Shown piece by piece: positions 36,641-45,418 of a DNA stretch of 64,000 nt (within the stretch, counting starts at the first letter, position 1; each line of letters opens with the position of its first letter). The notes below the pieces were generated by a model. The model searched no databases, was not told where the DNA came from, and saw nothing but the letters and a program-made list of their open reading frames with translations. The stretch is from assembly GCF_013181195.1 (NCBI RefSeq), contig NZ_SMZP01000003.1:1-64000 (forward strand), read 5' to 3'. The position numbers were made by a program, and so were the translations under genes. Source of the DNA: Caulobacter sp. RHG1. Lineage in GTDB: Bacteria; Pseudomonadota; Alphaproteobacteria; Caulobacterales; Caulobacteraceae.

Positions 36641-37543
36641 CTATTTTCGGCTGAGCCGGACTTCCCGCACAACGTCCAGGAACGCCCGCAGGGCCGGCGG
36701 CACAGCGCGGTGGCCGGGATAGTAGAGGGCCAACCCTTCCGCGCCTTGCGTCCAGGGCGCCAGCACCTCGCGCAGCTGACCAGCGGCCAGCGCGGCCTCG
36801 GCTGCGGGGGCGACGACATAGGCGATCCCCAGCCCCCGGACGGCGGCGTCGACCATCAGCTCCTCGTCGTCCAGCACCACCGCGCCCGTCGTCTCGACCG
36901 TGGTCGCCTGCCCCGCCCGCTCGAACTCCCAGCGATAGAGCTTGCCGCCCGGCAGGCGGTGACCGATGCAGCGATGGCGCTTGAGGTCCTCAGGCGTCTC
37001 GGGCGCGCCGGCCCGATCCAGATAGGCCGGCGAGGCCACGCACTGGAACCGCACGCCATCGACCAGCGGCGCGGCGACCATGTCCCGAGGGATCGAGCCG
37101 ACCAGGCGCACGCCGGCGTCGAAGCCCCCGGCCACGATGTCGACCAGCTGCCCCTCGACGACGATGTCGACCGTGACGTCCGGATAGCGCTCGGCCATCA
37201 CCGGCAGGACGTCGCGCACCAGCATCGCGGCCGGGATCCGCGGGGTGTTGATGCGGACCGATCCGGCCACCCGACCCTGGGCGGCCATAGCCCCTTCCAG
37301 CGCTTCATCCAGCAGGCTCAACGCCGGCTGCAGGCGGTCCAGCAGCTGGAAGCCGGCCTCGGTGGGCGAGACGCTGCGGGTCGTGCGATTCAGCAGCCGC
37401 ACGCCCAGCCGTTCCTCCAGTCCGCGCACCGCATGGCTGACGGTCGAGGGCGCCGCGCCCAGCTCGTCGGCGGCGCGCCGGAAACTGCGATGGGTGGCGA
37501 CGGCCAGGAAGGCGGACAGGTCATTGAGGGACGGGCGGGACAT
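36641..37543 (-). CDS. LysR-family transcriptional regulator
   Basis: A 300-residue LTTR. The winged helix is at residues 5-65 (LSAFLAVATHRSFRRAADELGAAPSTVSHAVRGLEERLGVRLLNRTTRSVSPTEAG in sequence order), followed by a two-lobed periplasmic-binding-like effector domain. It belongs to the CrgA/DmlR branch. I favour ATG 37543 over 37558 because the LTTR fold starts there. It is divergent from the RidA-like gene, which with the reductase gene is its likely target. The pectate lyase gene downstream could share its transcript. Confidence 0.88.
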   Translation of the reverse strand: MSRPSLNDLSAFLAVATHRSFRRAADELGAAPSTVSHAVRGLEERLGVRLLNRTTRSVSPTEAGFQLLDRLQPALSLLDEALEGAMAAQGRVAGSVRINTPRIPAAMLVRDVLPVMAERYPDVTVDIVVEGQLVDIVAGGFDAGVRLVGSIPRDMVAAPLVDGVRFQCVASPAYLDRAGAPETPEDLKRHRCIGHRLPGGKLYRWEFERAGQATTVETTGAVVLDDEELMVDAAVRGLGIAYVVAPAAEAALAAGQLREVLAPWTQGAEGLALYYPGHRAVPPALRAFLDVVREVRLSRK

Positions 37544-37557
37544 TGCTGGTGATTTCA

Positions 37558-37588
37558 CACTAGTTCATGCCGATTTCAAAGCCTAGTG
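37558..37588. promoter_or_regulatory. CACTAG-N19-CTAGTG inverted repeat, candidate LysR site
   Basis: Six-base arms in the divergent gap between the LysR gene and the RidA-like gene are reverse complements. LTTRs commonly bind extended inverted repeats in such gaps. Spacing is long, so this is tentative. Confidence 0.35.
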
Positions 37589-37640
37589 CGCAGATCAAGC
37601 CGCCCATAGGTCATGCCGGTCAACCCCTGAGGAGACCCCC

Positions 37641-38036
37641 ATGACCCACCGCCAAGCCGTCTTCCCCGCCGACCGCCACGCCCTCTACGACCTGCACCGG
37701 TATTCGGCGGCGATCCGCTCGGGCGACCTGCTGTTCGTTTCCGGCCAGGTCGGCAGCCGCGCGGACGGCTCCGCTGAACCGGTGTTCGAGGACCAGGTCC
37801 GCCGCGCCTTCGCCAATCTGCGCGCCGTGCTGGCCGCCGCCGGCTGCGGCCTGGAGGATGTCGTCGACGTCACCACCTTCCATACCGATCCGCAGAACCA
37901 GCTGGAGGCCGTGATGAAGGTCCGCGCCGAAGAGATCGGCCCGGCGCCCTACCCCAACTGGACGGCCGTGGGCGTGACCTGGCTGGCGGGCTTCGACTTC
38001 GAGATCAAGGTCGTGGCCCGCATCCCGACATCCTAG
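37641..38036 (+). CDS. RidA/YjgF/UK114-family protein
   Basis: A 131-residue Rid protein. Typical RidA members deaminate reactive enamine/imine intermediates. FVSGQVGSRADG, FANLRAVLAAAGCGLEDVVDVTTFHTD and FEIKVVARIPTS match the trimeric fold. The segment where canonical RidA has its catalytic Arg reads YPNWTAVGVTWL, with no Arg, so it probably belongs to a non-deaminase Rid subgroup or uses another residue. A GGAG-type ribosome site precedes the start. It is divergent from LysR and 73 bases upstream of the reductase gene. Confidence 0.85.
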   Translation: MTHRQAVFPADRHALYDLHRYSAAIRSGDLLFVSGQVGSRADGSAEPVFEDQVRRAFANLRAVLAAAGCGLEDVVDVTTFHTDPQNQLEAVMKVRAEEIGPAPYPNWTAVGVTWLAGFDFEIKVVARIPTS

Positions 38037-38109
38037 GCCGGCGTCTTGAGGTCGTGACCCGGTCGCGCGGACGCATTAGGAACGGGCGCGAACAGTTGGG
38101 AGCCTAAGC

Positions 38110-38985
38110 ATGACCACCATCGCCCTGATCGGACCCGGCGCCATCGGCGGCACGCTCGCCACGTGGCTGGCCCAGCGCGCGGACATCGACCTGACCGTCT
38201 GCGTGCGCACGCCGTTCGAGACCCTGTCGGTCGAGACGCCGGAAGCGACGATCACGGCGACGCCCCGGATCGTGACCTCGCCAGAAGGCTTGACCCCCGT
38301 CGACTGGGTGCTTGTGGCGACCAAGACCTATGACGATGCAGCGGCTGCGGCCTGGCTGAAGCCGCTGCTGGGTCCTGACACCAAGGTGGCGGTGATCCGC
38401 AACGGCGTGGAGCATCGCGAAGCCTTTGCCGGTCGCGTGGCGGATGACAATCTCGTGCCGGTGATCGTCGACTTCCCGGCCGAACGTCCGGCGCCGGGCG
38501 TGTTCCGCCAGCGCCGCTTTGGCTGGATCCGGGTTCCGCAAGGCGATGCGGGCGAAGCCTTCGCCGCGCTGTTCGCCCACACCCCGATCGATGTCGCCAC
38601 GACTGACGACTTCGTCTCGGTGGCCTGGCGCAAGCTGGCGCTGAACGCCGCCGGGGCGGTCAACGCCGCGACGCTGAGGCCCTCGGGCGTCTCCCACGAC
38701 GACGGCGCGGCGGCGGTGATGAAGTCGCTGATCGCCGAGTGCGTAGCGGTGGGCCGGGCCGAGGGCGCGACCCTGGCCGACGATCTGGGCGACCAGGTCG
38801 TGAACGGCTATCGCGGCGGTCCGGCCGACCTGGTCAATTCGCTGCTGGCCGATCGTCAGGCCGGCCGGCCGATGGAGCTGGACGCCCGCAACGGCGTCAT
38901 CGTCCGCAAGGGCGCGGCGCACGGCGTCCCCACGCCAGCCAACGCGATGATCGTGGCCCTGATCAACGCGGCGGCTGGCGCGTAG
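38110..38985 (+). CDS. PanE/ApbA-like 2-dehydropantoate 2-reductase family oxidoreductase
   Basis: A 291-residue NADPH-dependent ketoacid reductase-like protein. The dinucleotide motif is IALIGPGAIGGTLATWLA, the middle has VATKTYDDAAAA and AVIRNGVEH, and the C-terminal helical domain contains the catalytic Lys in WRKLALNAAGAVNA and an ARNGVIVRKGAAHGVPTP signature. Such genes are often paralogues of panE that act on other 2-keto acids. It follows the RidA-like gene on the same strand. I infer a small LysR-controlled pathway for an amino-acid or keto-acid derivative; pantothenate synthesis is an alternative. Confidence 0.8.
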   Translation: MTTIALIGPGAIGGTLATWLAQRADIDLTVCVRTPFETLSVETPEATITATPRIVTSPEGLTPVDWVLVATKTYDDAAAAAWLKPLLGPDTKVAVIRNGVEHREAFAGRVADDNLVPVIVDFPAERPAPGVFRQRRFGWIRVPQGDAGEAFAALFAHTPIDVATTDDFVSVAWRKLALNAAGAVNAATLRPSGVSHDDGAAAVMKSLIAECVAVGRAEGATLADDLGDQVVNGYRGGPADLVNSLLADRQAGRPMELDARNGVIVRKGAAHGVPTPANAMIVALINAAAGA

Positions 38986-38991
38986 CGGGCC

Positions 38992-39417
38992 TTAAGGCTG
39001 GTACTTCTTCGGGATCGCCTTGATCTGCTCGGGCGTCAGCTTGGTGATGGTCTTGGCGCGGATCGGCATGGCGAAACCCATGCCGTCCGAGACCCGCAGA
39101 TCCAGGTCCAGCGGCGAGCAGACGCTGTCGGTCCCGCGCACCACCGACACCAGGTGGTTGCCCGGCCAGGTCAGCTGGTTGGAGCCGTAGGCCAGGTCGA
39201 CGCGGTAGACGTCACGGCCGCGCACCTTGAGATACAGGGTGTTCTTGTCCGGCGCGGTCCAGCCACGCCAGTCGGACAGATAGAAGCATTGGCGCGGCGG
39301 CTTGGCGGGCTTGGCCGCCGCCGCGGCGTCCTGGCTGGCGAAGGCCGCCGGAGCGCCCATGCCGGTGATGGCCAGGCTGATCAGCGCCGTACGCGCGATG
39401 TGAGCGATCCTGCTCAT
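38992..39417 (-). CDS. DUF6491-family secreted small protein
   Basis: A 141-residue exported protein of unknown function. A signal peptide spans about residues 1-27 (TALISLAITGMGAPAAFA). The mature part has the family pattern CFYLSDWRGWTAPDKNTLYLKVRGRDVYRVDL, a second Cys in SVCSPLDLDL, and KTITKLTPEQIKAIPKKYQP at the end. The two Cys could form a disulfide in the periplasm. I start it at ATG 39417, where the signal begins. It is a single-gene unit with its own promoter-like TTGACT (39472-39477) and a paired TGTACA motif upstream. Family members are common in Caulobacter and Sphingomonas relatives; no role is known. Confidence 0.7.
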   Translation of the reverse strand: MSRIAHIARTALISLAITGMGAPAAFASQDAAAAAKPAKPPRQCFYLSDWRGWTAPDKNTLYLKVRGRDVYRVDLAYGSNQLTWPGNHLVSVVRGTDSVCSPLDLDLRVSDGMGFAMPIRAKTITKLTPEQIKAIPKKYQP

Positions 39418-39485
39418 GACATTCGTCCTAAAAAATCCCTCTGAACAAGAGATTGGGCCTCGGGTGAGCGGAGTCAAGTTTTTAC

Positions 39486-39505
39486 TGTACATTTGAAACT
39501 GTACA
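39486..39505. promoter_or_regulatory. Paired TGTACA motif, candidate TetR-type operator
   Basis: TGTACA occurs twice (39486-39491 and 39500-39505) with 8 bases between, just upstream of a reverse-strand TTGACT (39472-39477) that would be the -35 of the DUF6491 gene. ACTGTACA is repeated in the same direction. No regulator gene is adjacent, so control would be from elsewhere. Confidence 0.4.
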
Positions 39506-39558
39506 CGAAAAAGCCCGCCGCTCCCCGAGCGCGTAGGCGCGCTCCGATCCTAATGGAA

Positions 39559-39589
39559 AAGAGCCAGTCAGGGGACCTGACTGGCTCTT
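39559..39589 (-). terminator. Strong intrinsic terminator after the DAACS symporter
   Basis: AAGAGCCAGTCAGG and CCTGACTGGCTCTT form a perfect 14-base stem with a 3-base loop. On the reverse strand it ends in a run of four T. It lies 41 bases past the symporter stop. Confidence 0.85.
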
Positions 39590-39629
39590 GGAGGCGGCGG
39601 GCTTGTCGAGATCCGGTCTGGCGAAGCGC

Positions 39630-40889
39630 CTAGACCGTAGCGGCTTCGGCCTCGGGGTCGGGGTCGTCCAGCTCGCCCTCCCACTTGGCGACCACGGCGG
39701 CGGCGACGCTGTTGCCGACGACGTTGGTGGCGCTGCGGCCCATGTCCAGCAGGTGGTCGACGCCGAGCACCAGCGCGATCCAGGCGTCGGGCATGCCGAA
39801 GTGGGTCAGGGTGGCCATGATGACGACGAGCGAGGCGCGCGGAATGCCGGCGATGCCCTTGGAGGTCACCATCAGCAGGGCCAGCATGAAGATCTGCTGC
39901 TGGATCGACAGGTGCACGCCGTGCGCCTGCAGGATGAACATGGTGGCGAACGTGCAGTACAGCATCGAGCCGTCGAGATTGAACGAGTAGCCCAGCGGCA
40001 ACACGAACGAGACGATGCGGCGGCGCACGCCGATCTTGGGCAGGCCGTCCAGGATGCGCGGATAGGCGGCTTCCGACGAGGCGGTCGAGAAGGCCAGCAG
40101 GGCCGGGTCGCGGATCACGCCGAACAGCGCGATGGCGCGCTTGCCCAGCACCGCGAAGGCGGCGGCGAACAGAAGCGCCCAGAGGACGCCCATGGTGGCG
40201 TAGAAGCCCAGCACGAACTTGCCGTAGACCACCAGCATCGAGATGCCCTGGGTGGCGATGGCTGAAGCCAGGGCGCAGAAGATGGCCAGCGGGGCCAGCT
40301 TCATCACGAAGCCGGTGACCTTCAGCATGATCTGCGCGCCCTGCTCGGCCAGCTCCATGATCTGCGGAGCCTTGTTGTCCAGCGAGGCCACGGCCGTGCC
40401 GACGAACAGCGAGAAGACGACGATCTGCAGGATCTCGTTCTTAGCCATGGCGTCGAAGATCGAGGTCGGCACCAGGTGGACGATGAAGGTCTGCAGGGTG
40501 AAGCCTTCGGTCGAGGCGGCGGGCGGCGCAGCGCCGCCGGTGACGGCGTCATTCAGCACCAGGCCCGCGCCCGGCTGCAGCAGGTGGACCATCAGCAGGC
40601 CCAGCAGCAGCGACACGGCCGAGGCGCTGATGAACCAGCCCATGGTCTTGACGCCGATGCGGCCGACCGAGGCGGCGTCTTCCATGTGGGCGATGCCGGC
40701 CACCAGGGTGGTGAAGACCAGCGGGGCGATGATCATCTTGATCAGGCGCAGGAAGAGATCGGTGCCCAGCTTGAACCACTTGGCGGCTTCGGCGGCCTGT
40801 TCGGGGCTGAGGAACTGGTTGCAGCCCCAGCCCACGGCGACGCCCAGCACCATGGATGCGATGATCAGGAAAGCGAAACGCTTGTTCAT
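39630..40889 (-). CDS. Dicarboxylate/amino-acid:cation symporter (DAACS family)
   Basis: A 419-residue inner-membrane transporter for glutamate/aspartate or C4-dicarboxylates. The first helix is FAFLIIASMVLGVAVGWGC. The family signatures are RLIKMIIAPLVFTTLVAGIAHM, the substrate-site helix ALLAFSTASSEAAYP with a Ser-rich HP1 tip, and YSFNLDGSMLYCTFATMFI. These place it with GltP/GltT/DctA. I start it at ATG 40889 after a GAGGGGA site. The longer frame covers the divergent promoter. It is a single gene, closed by a strong terminator at 39559, and divergent from amn. Confidence 0.9.
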   Translation of the reverse strand: MNKRFAFLIIASMVLGVAVGWGCNQFLSPEQAAEAAKWFKLGTDLFLRLIKMIIAPLVFTTLVAGIAHMEDAASVGRIGVKTMGWFISASAVSLLLGLLMVHLLQPGAGLVLNDAVTGGAAPPAASTEGFTLQTFIVHLVPTSIFDAMAKNEILQIVVFSLFVGTAVASLDNKAPQIMELAEQGAQIMLKVTGFVMKLAPLAIFCALASAIATQGISMLVVYGKFVLGFYATMGVLWALLFAAAFAVLGKRAIALFGVIRDPALLAFSTASSEAAYPRILDGLPKIGVRRRIVSFVLPLGYSFNLDGSMLYCTFATMFILQAHGVHLSIQQQIFMLALLMVTSKGIAGIPRASLVVIMATLTHFGMPDAWIALVLGVDHLLDMGRSATNVVGNSVAAAVVAKWEGELDDPDPEAEAATV

Positions 40890-41108
40890 GAAGTCCCCTC
40901 GAGCGCCGACGGCGCGGACGTCCTTGTGTCGACGCGAGATGCCTATGACACGCCCCGATGCTTGGATGACGTACGAGACCCGGCTCGCCTCACCTGCAGC
41001 GTGGCATTTTTTGCTTCTTGTGGCCGACGAATGCGGGTTCGTCCATGCCCCATGACGTGAGCACGGGGTGCGTCTCGCCAATGTCGTGAAACATCGCTAT
41101 AAGGCGCC

Positions 41109-42563
41109 ATGTCAAACCAAGAAAAAGCAATCGCCGTCGTCGAACGGCTCAATGACGAATACGAGCGCGCCGTCGGCGCCCTTCGCGACGCCCTCCGGGC
41201 CTATCTGGACAATGGAACACGGCCCGACCCGCAGACGCGGTTCGACGGCACGTTCGCCTATCCCGAGCTGCGCCTGACCTACGATCCCGAGGCGCTGCCG
41301 CCCAAGCTGGCCCGCTCCTACGCCCGCGTCAGTCGCCCCGGCGTCTATGCCACCACGGTGACCAAGCCGGCCCAGTTCAAGGACTATCTGGTCGAGCAGC
41401 TGACTCTCTTGATGGACGACTTCGACGTCGAGATCGAGATCGACCGCTCGCGCCAGGAGATCCCCTATCCCTACGTGCTGGACGCCACGATCGACCTGAA
41501 CCAGGCCGATGTCCGCAGCGAGGACATCGCCCGCTTCTTCCCGACCACGGACCTGGCCTTCATCGGCGACGAGATCGCCGACGGCGTCTGGGACCCGGCG
41601 CTGGAGGACAGCCGGCCGCTGTCGCTGTTCGACGGCCTGCGCACCGACTTCTCGCTGGCGCGCCTGAAGCACTACACCGGCGCCCCGTCCGAGGACGTGC
41701 AGCAGTTCATCCTGTTCACGAACTACAACCGCTATGTCGACGAGTTCGTGCGTTGGGGCATCGAGCAGCTGCAGCAGCCTGACAGCCCCTACACGGCCCT
41801 GTCGTGCGCCGGCGGCCTGACGATCACCGCCAATACCGCCAATCCCGAACTGGCGGTGGCCGAGTCGACCTGGCGCAAGCACCAGATGCCGGCCTACCAC
41901 CTGATGGCCCCGGGCGGCGCGGGCGTGACCCTGGTCAATATCGGCGTCGGCCCGTCCAACGCCAAGACCATCTGCGACCACCTGGCCGTGCTGCGTCCCC
42001 AGGCCTGGCTGATGATCGGCCACTGCGGCGGCCTGCGCGACACCCAGACCATCGGCGACTACGTGCTGGCCCACGCCTATCTGCGCGACGACCACGTGCT
42101 GGACGCCGTGCTGCCGCCCGAGATCCCCGTGCCGTCGATCGCCGAGGTGCAGCGCGCCCTCTACGACGCCTCCAAGGCGATCAGCGGTGATTCCGGCGAC
42201 CAGTTGAAGAAGCGCCTGCGCACCGGCACGGTCGTCACCACCGACGACCGCAACTGGGAACTGCGCCACAGCCTCTCGGCCCTGCGCTTCAACCAGAGCC
42301 GCGCCGTGGCCATCGACATGGAGTCGGCGACGATCTCGGCCCAGGGCTATCGCTTCCGGGTGCCGTACGGGACGCTGCTGTGCGTGTCGGACAAGCCGCT
42401 GCACGGCGAGATCAAGCTGCCGGGCCAGGCCAACGCCTTCTACGAGCGGGCGATCAGCCAGCACCTGCAGATCGGCATCCTGGCCTGCAAGCTGCTGCAC
42501 GCCGAGGGCCCGAACCTGCATTCGCGCAAGCTGCGCGCGTTCGACGAGCCGCCGTTCCGTTAA
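41109..42563 (+). CDS. amn: AMP nucleosidase
   Basis: A 484-residue enzyme that hydrolyses AMP to adenine and ribose-5-phosphate. The N-terminal regulatory domain (about 1-180, with FDGTFAYPELRLTY) is followed by a nucleoside-phosphorylase-like domain (ALSCAGGLTITANT, HLMAPGGAGVTLVNIGVGPSNAKTICDHLAVLRPQAWLMIGHCGG across residues 235-305). AIDMESATISAQGYRFRVPYGTLLCVSDKP is the catalytic Asp/Glu region. Length is typical of bacterial Amn. It is a single gene divergent from the DAACS symporter. Confidence 0.93.
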   Translation: MSNQEKAIAVVERLNDEYERAVGALRDALRAYLDNGTRPDPQTRFDGTFAYPELRLTYDPEALPPKLARSYARVSRPGVYATTVTKPAQFKDYLVEQLTLLMDDFDVEIEIDRSRQEIPYPYVLDATIDLNQADVRSEDIARFFPTTDLAFIGDEIADGVWDPALEDSRPLSLFDGLRTDFSLARLKHYTGAPSEDVQQFILFTNYNRYVDEFVRWGIEQLQQPDSPYTALSCAGGLTITANTANPELAVAESTWRKHQMPAYHLMAPGGAGVTLVNIGVGPSNAKTICDHLAVLRPQAWLMIGHCGGLRDTQTIGDYVLAHAYLRDDHVLDAVLPPEIPVPSIAEVQRALYDASKAISGDSGDQLKKRLRTGTVVTTDDRNWELRHSLSALRFNQSRAVAIDMESATISAQGYRFRVPYGTLLCVSDKPLHGEIKLPGQANAFYERAISQHLQIGILACKLLHAEGPNLHSRKLRAFDEPPFR

Positions 42564-42599
42564 GTCTGGCCGCTGATCGGCATTGGGGGCCGCCGCGAG

Positions 42600-44420
42600 A
42601 TGAGAACCTACCTTCTGACCGCGGCGGCCCTGACCGTCGCCCTGACTGCGAGTACAACCATGGCCCAGAATAAAGCCCCCTGGGACGAAGCCTTCCTGCC
42701 GCCAGCCCCGCAGTGGCAGGGCGCCAGCCAGGCGCTGATCCGCGACAGGACCGATCCGTGGGTGACGGCGTTCGAAGCCGATCCGGCCCACGACTTCTCG
42801 CCGACCTATGTCGACACCCGCGCCTGGTTCGACCGCCTGGACAAGGCCAGCAAGCTGATCCGGGTCGAGGACTTCGGCGTCTCGCCGCAGGGCCGCGCCA
42901 TCTTCGCGGTGATCGCTTCGAAGGACGGCGACAAGCTGGATCCGAAGAAGCCGCTGCTGCTGATCCAGGCCGGCATCCATCCCGGCGAGATCGACGGCAA
43001 GGACGCCGGCATGATGCTGCTGCGCGACATGGCGTTCCACGGAAAGGATGGCCTGCTGGACAAGGTCAACCTGGTCCTGATCCCGATCCTGTCGGTCGAT
43101 GGTCACGAGCGTTCGGGCCCCTATTCGCGGCCTAACCAGCGCGGGCCGCGCATCCAGGGCTGGCGCAACACCGCGACCAACCAGAACCTGAACCGCGACT
43201 TCATGAAGCTGGATCAGCCGGAGATGCAGGCCCTCAAGCGTCTGCAGGCCAAGTACCGAGCCGATCTCTATGTCGACGTCCACGTGACCGACGGCATGGA
43301 CTACCAATACGACGTCACCTACGGCTTCAACGGCGAGAATGGGGTCTGGAACCGTTCGCCGGCCATCGCCCAGTGGCTGGATGGCGTCCTGAAGCCGACG
43401 ATGAACCAGAGCCTGGAGGCGCAGGGCCACATCCCGGGCGAGCTGGTGTTCGGGATCGACGAGCACAACCCCAAGGCCGGCTTCTCGGACGGCGGCCTAG
43501 GCGAGCGCTACTCGAACGGCTGGGGGGCTGCGGCCCACGTCCCGACCATCCTGATCGAAAACCATAGCCTGAAACCCCACGCCCAGCGCGTGCTGGGCAC
43601 CTATGTCTTCATCGAGACGGCCCTGAAGCTGCTGGCCGACAAGGGCGCAGACCTGCGCACCGCCATCGCCGCCGATAGCGCCCTGCGCCCGGCGCAGATC
43701 CCGGCCAACTTCGTGTCCGATCCCAAGCCGGCCTATATGCGGGCCTTCAAGGGCATCAAATACGAGTACTATGACAGCCCCGCCTCCGGCCGGAAGGAAG
43801 TGCGCTGGCTGGGCGTCGCCGATCCGGAAATCTGGCAGACGCCATTCTACGGCTCCAAGCCGGGCCTGACCCTGAAGCGCCCGACCGCCTACTACGTGCC
43901 CAGCTACCGCGCCGACCTGATCGCGCGCCTGAAGCTGCATGGCGTGGCGCTGGAGACCCTGCCGGCCGACAAGACGGTCAAGGTCGAGATGATCCGCCTG
44001 ACCGATCCGAAGCTGGCCCCGCGCGCCAACGAGGGTCACGTCCAGATCAGTGTCGACACCGTGACCACGGAGACCCGCGACTGGATGTTCCCCAAGGGCT
44101 CGGTGCGCGTGCCGACCGATCAGGTGCTGGGCGACCTGGTCGTGCTGCTGCTGGAGCCGCAATCGAGCGAGAGCTTCTTCGCCTGGGGCATGGTCCCCGA
44201 GGTGCTGAGCCGCGTGGAATATATCGAGGCCTACGCCATCGCCCCGCTGGCCGAGAAGATGCTGGCGGCCGATCCGGCCCTGAAGGCGGAGTTCGAGGCC
44301 AAGCTGGTCGCCGAGCCCAAGTTCGCCGCCGATCCCGACGCGCGCCTGGCCTGGTTCTACAAGCGCACGCCCTTCTACGACGACCACCACCTGCTCTACC
44401 CGATCGCCCGGGAGAACTAA
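42600..44420 (+). CDS. Secreted M14-family zinc carboxypeptidase-like protein
   Basis: A 606-residue exported protein with a signal peptide ending TTMAQ. The zinc site of M14 is visible as QAGIHPGEIDGKDAG (HxxE) and the later His of YVDVHVTDG. NQNLNRDFMKLDQPE supplies the substrate-binding Asn-Arg, and VPTILIENHSLKPHAQRV the catalytic Glu. A C-terminal domain of about 200 residues (from AFKGIKYEYYDSPASGRKEVRW) is of unknown fold. It lies 36 bases after amn, perhaps on the same transcript by read-through. Substrate could be peptides or cell-wall fragments. Confidence 0.88.
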   Translation: MRTYLLTAAALTVALTASTTMAQNKAPWDEAFLPPAPQWQGASQALIRDRTDPWVTAFEADPAHDFSPTYVDTRAWFDRLDKASKLIRVEDFGVSPQGRAIFAVIASKDGDKLDPKKPLLLIQAGIHPGEIDGKDAGMMLLRDMAFHGKDGLLDKVNLVLIPILSVDGHERSGPYSRPNQRGPRIQGWRNTATNQNLNRDFMKLDQPEMQALKRLQAKYRADLYVDVHVTDGMDYQYDVTYGFNGENGVWNRSPAIAQWLDGVLKPTMNQSLEAQGHIPGELVFGIDEHNPKAGFSDGGLGERYSNGWGAAAHVPTILIENHSLKPHAQRVLGTYVFIETALKLLADKGADLRTAIAADSALRPAQIPANFVSDPKPAYMRAFKGIKYEYYDSPASGRKEVRWLGVADPEIWQTPFYGSKPGLTLKRPTAYYVPSYRADLIARLKLHGVALETLPADKTVKVEMIRLTDPKLAPRANEGHVQISVDTVTTETRDWMFPKGSVRVPTDQVLGDLVVLLLEPQSSESFFAWGMVPEVLSRVEYIEAYAIAPLAEKMLAADPALKAEFEAKLVAEPKFAADPDARLAWFYKRTPFYDDHHLLYPIAREN

Positions 44421-45343
44421 GCGCTCCAGGGCGGGGCGGCGGCGTATCGCTCGACCAGGGCGTCGATCGCCGCCCTCAGCCGGGCGCTGGGCCAGGGCGT
44501 GCGCGACCAGACCAGATTGACCGGCAACGGCCGATCGAAGACGCCCTCCAGCACCGCCTCCAGCCGGCCGGCGGCGAGATCGTCGGCGACCAGCCAGCGC
44601 GGAACCATGGCCAGGCCCGCGCCGGCCCGAGCGGCCTCGGCCAGGCCCTGGGCGTCGCCGATCCGCACCCGGCCATCGACGGGCAGGGTTCGCGCAGCGC
44701 CGGTCTCGTCGACATAAGGCCAGGGCGTCGCCCGCCCGTCGCGCGCCTCGACCACGCAGTCGTGACCCGCCAGATCCTCCACGTGGAGCGGCCGTCCGCG
44801 CGCCTCCAGATAGGCCGGCGCGGCGCAGATCACGCGACGCTGGGCGCCCAGCGGCCGGGCCACGAGGCCGGCGCGGTCATCCAGGGCTCCGATCCGCACG
44901 GCCAGGTCGACGCCCTCGGCCGTCAGGTCGGCGGTCCTCACCTCGAACGACACCTCCAACCGCAACGCCGGCCAGCGGCGCGCCAGGTCCAGCAGCACCG
45001 GCATGACGAAGGCCCGGCCCAGCAGCGGCGGCAGGGCCACGCGCAGCAGGCCCGCCGGCTCGCCCTGCCCTTGCCGTAGCTCCGCCTCGGCCTCGGCCAG
45101 GCCGGCCAGGGCCTGGACGCAGCGAGTGTGGAAACGGCGACCGTCCTCGGTCAGGGCCACGGCGCGGGTCGTCCGCTGCAGCAGGCGCACGCCCAGCCGG
45201 GCCTCCAGCCGCTGCACCGCCTTGCCCACCGCCGAAGGCGAAAGGCCCAGCGATGGCGCGGCGGCGGCGAAGCCGCCGTGCTCGGCCACGGCGACGAAGG
45301 CGCGGATGCCGCCATAGCGGTCGGGAGACGGAAACGAGGTCAT
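44417..45343 (-). CDS. LysR-family transcriptional regulator
   Basis: A 308-residue LTTR with the winged helix at residues 9-68 (GGFAAAAPSLGLSPSAVGKAVQRLEARLGVRLLQRTT) and a two-lobed effector domain. It is of the DmlR/AaeR-like branch. It is divergent from the SDR gene at 45419 and probably regulates it. The 75-base gap holds several GAAT/ATTC half sites. Its 3' end overlaps the M14 gene end by 4 bases on the opposite strand. Confidence 0.9.
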   Translation of the reverse strand: MTSFPSPDRYGGIRAFVAVAEHGGFAAAAPSLGLSPSAVGKAVQRLEARLGVRLLQRTTRAVALTEDGRRFHTRCVQALAGLAEAEAELRQGQGEPAGLLRVALPPLLGRAFVMPVLLDLARRWPALRLEVSFEVRTADLTAEGVDLAVRIGALDDRAGLVARPLGAQRRVICAAPAYLEARGRPLHVEDLAGHDCVVEARDGRATPWPYVDETGAARTLPVDGRVRIGDAQGLAEAARAGAGLAMVPRWLVADDLAAGRLEAVLEGVFDRPLPVNLVWSRTPWPSARLRAAIDALVERYAAAPPWSA

Positions 45344-45418
45344 TACGGAATGAAATTCGGGAATGATCGGAATTCAAGTCGTTTCCGATTGCCCCCTTCG
45401 ACAGCCTACCGTCAGGCT

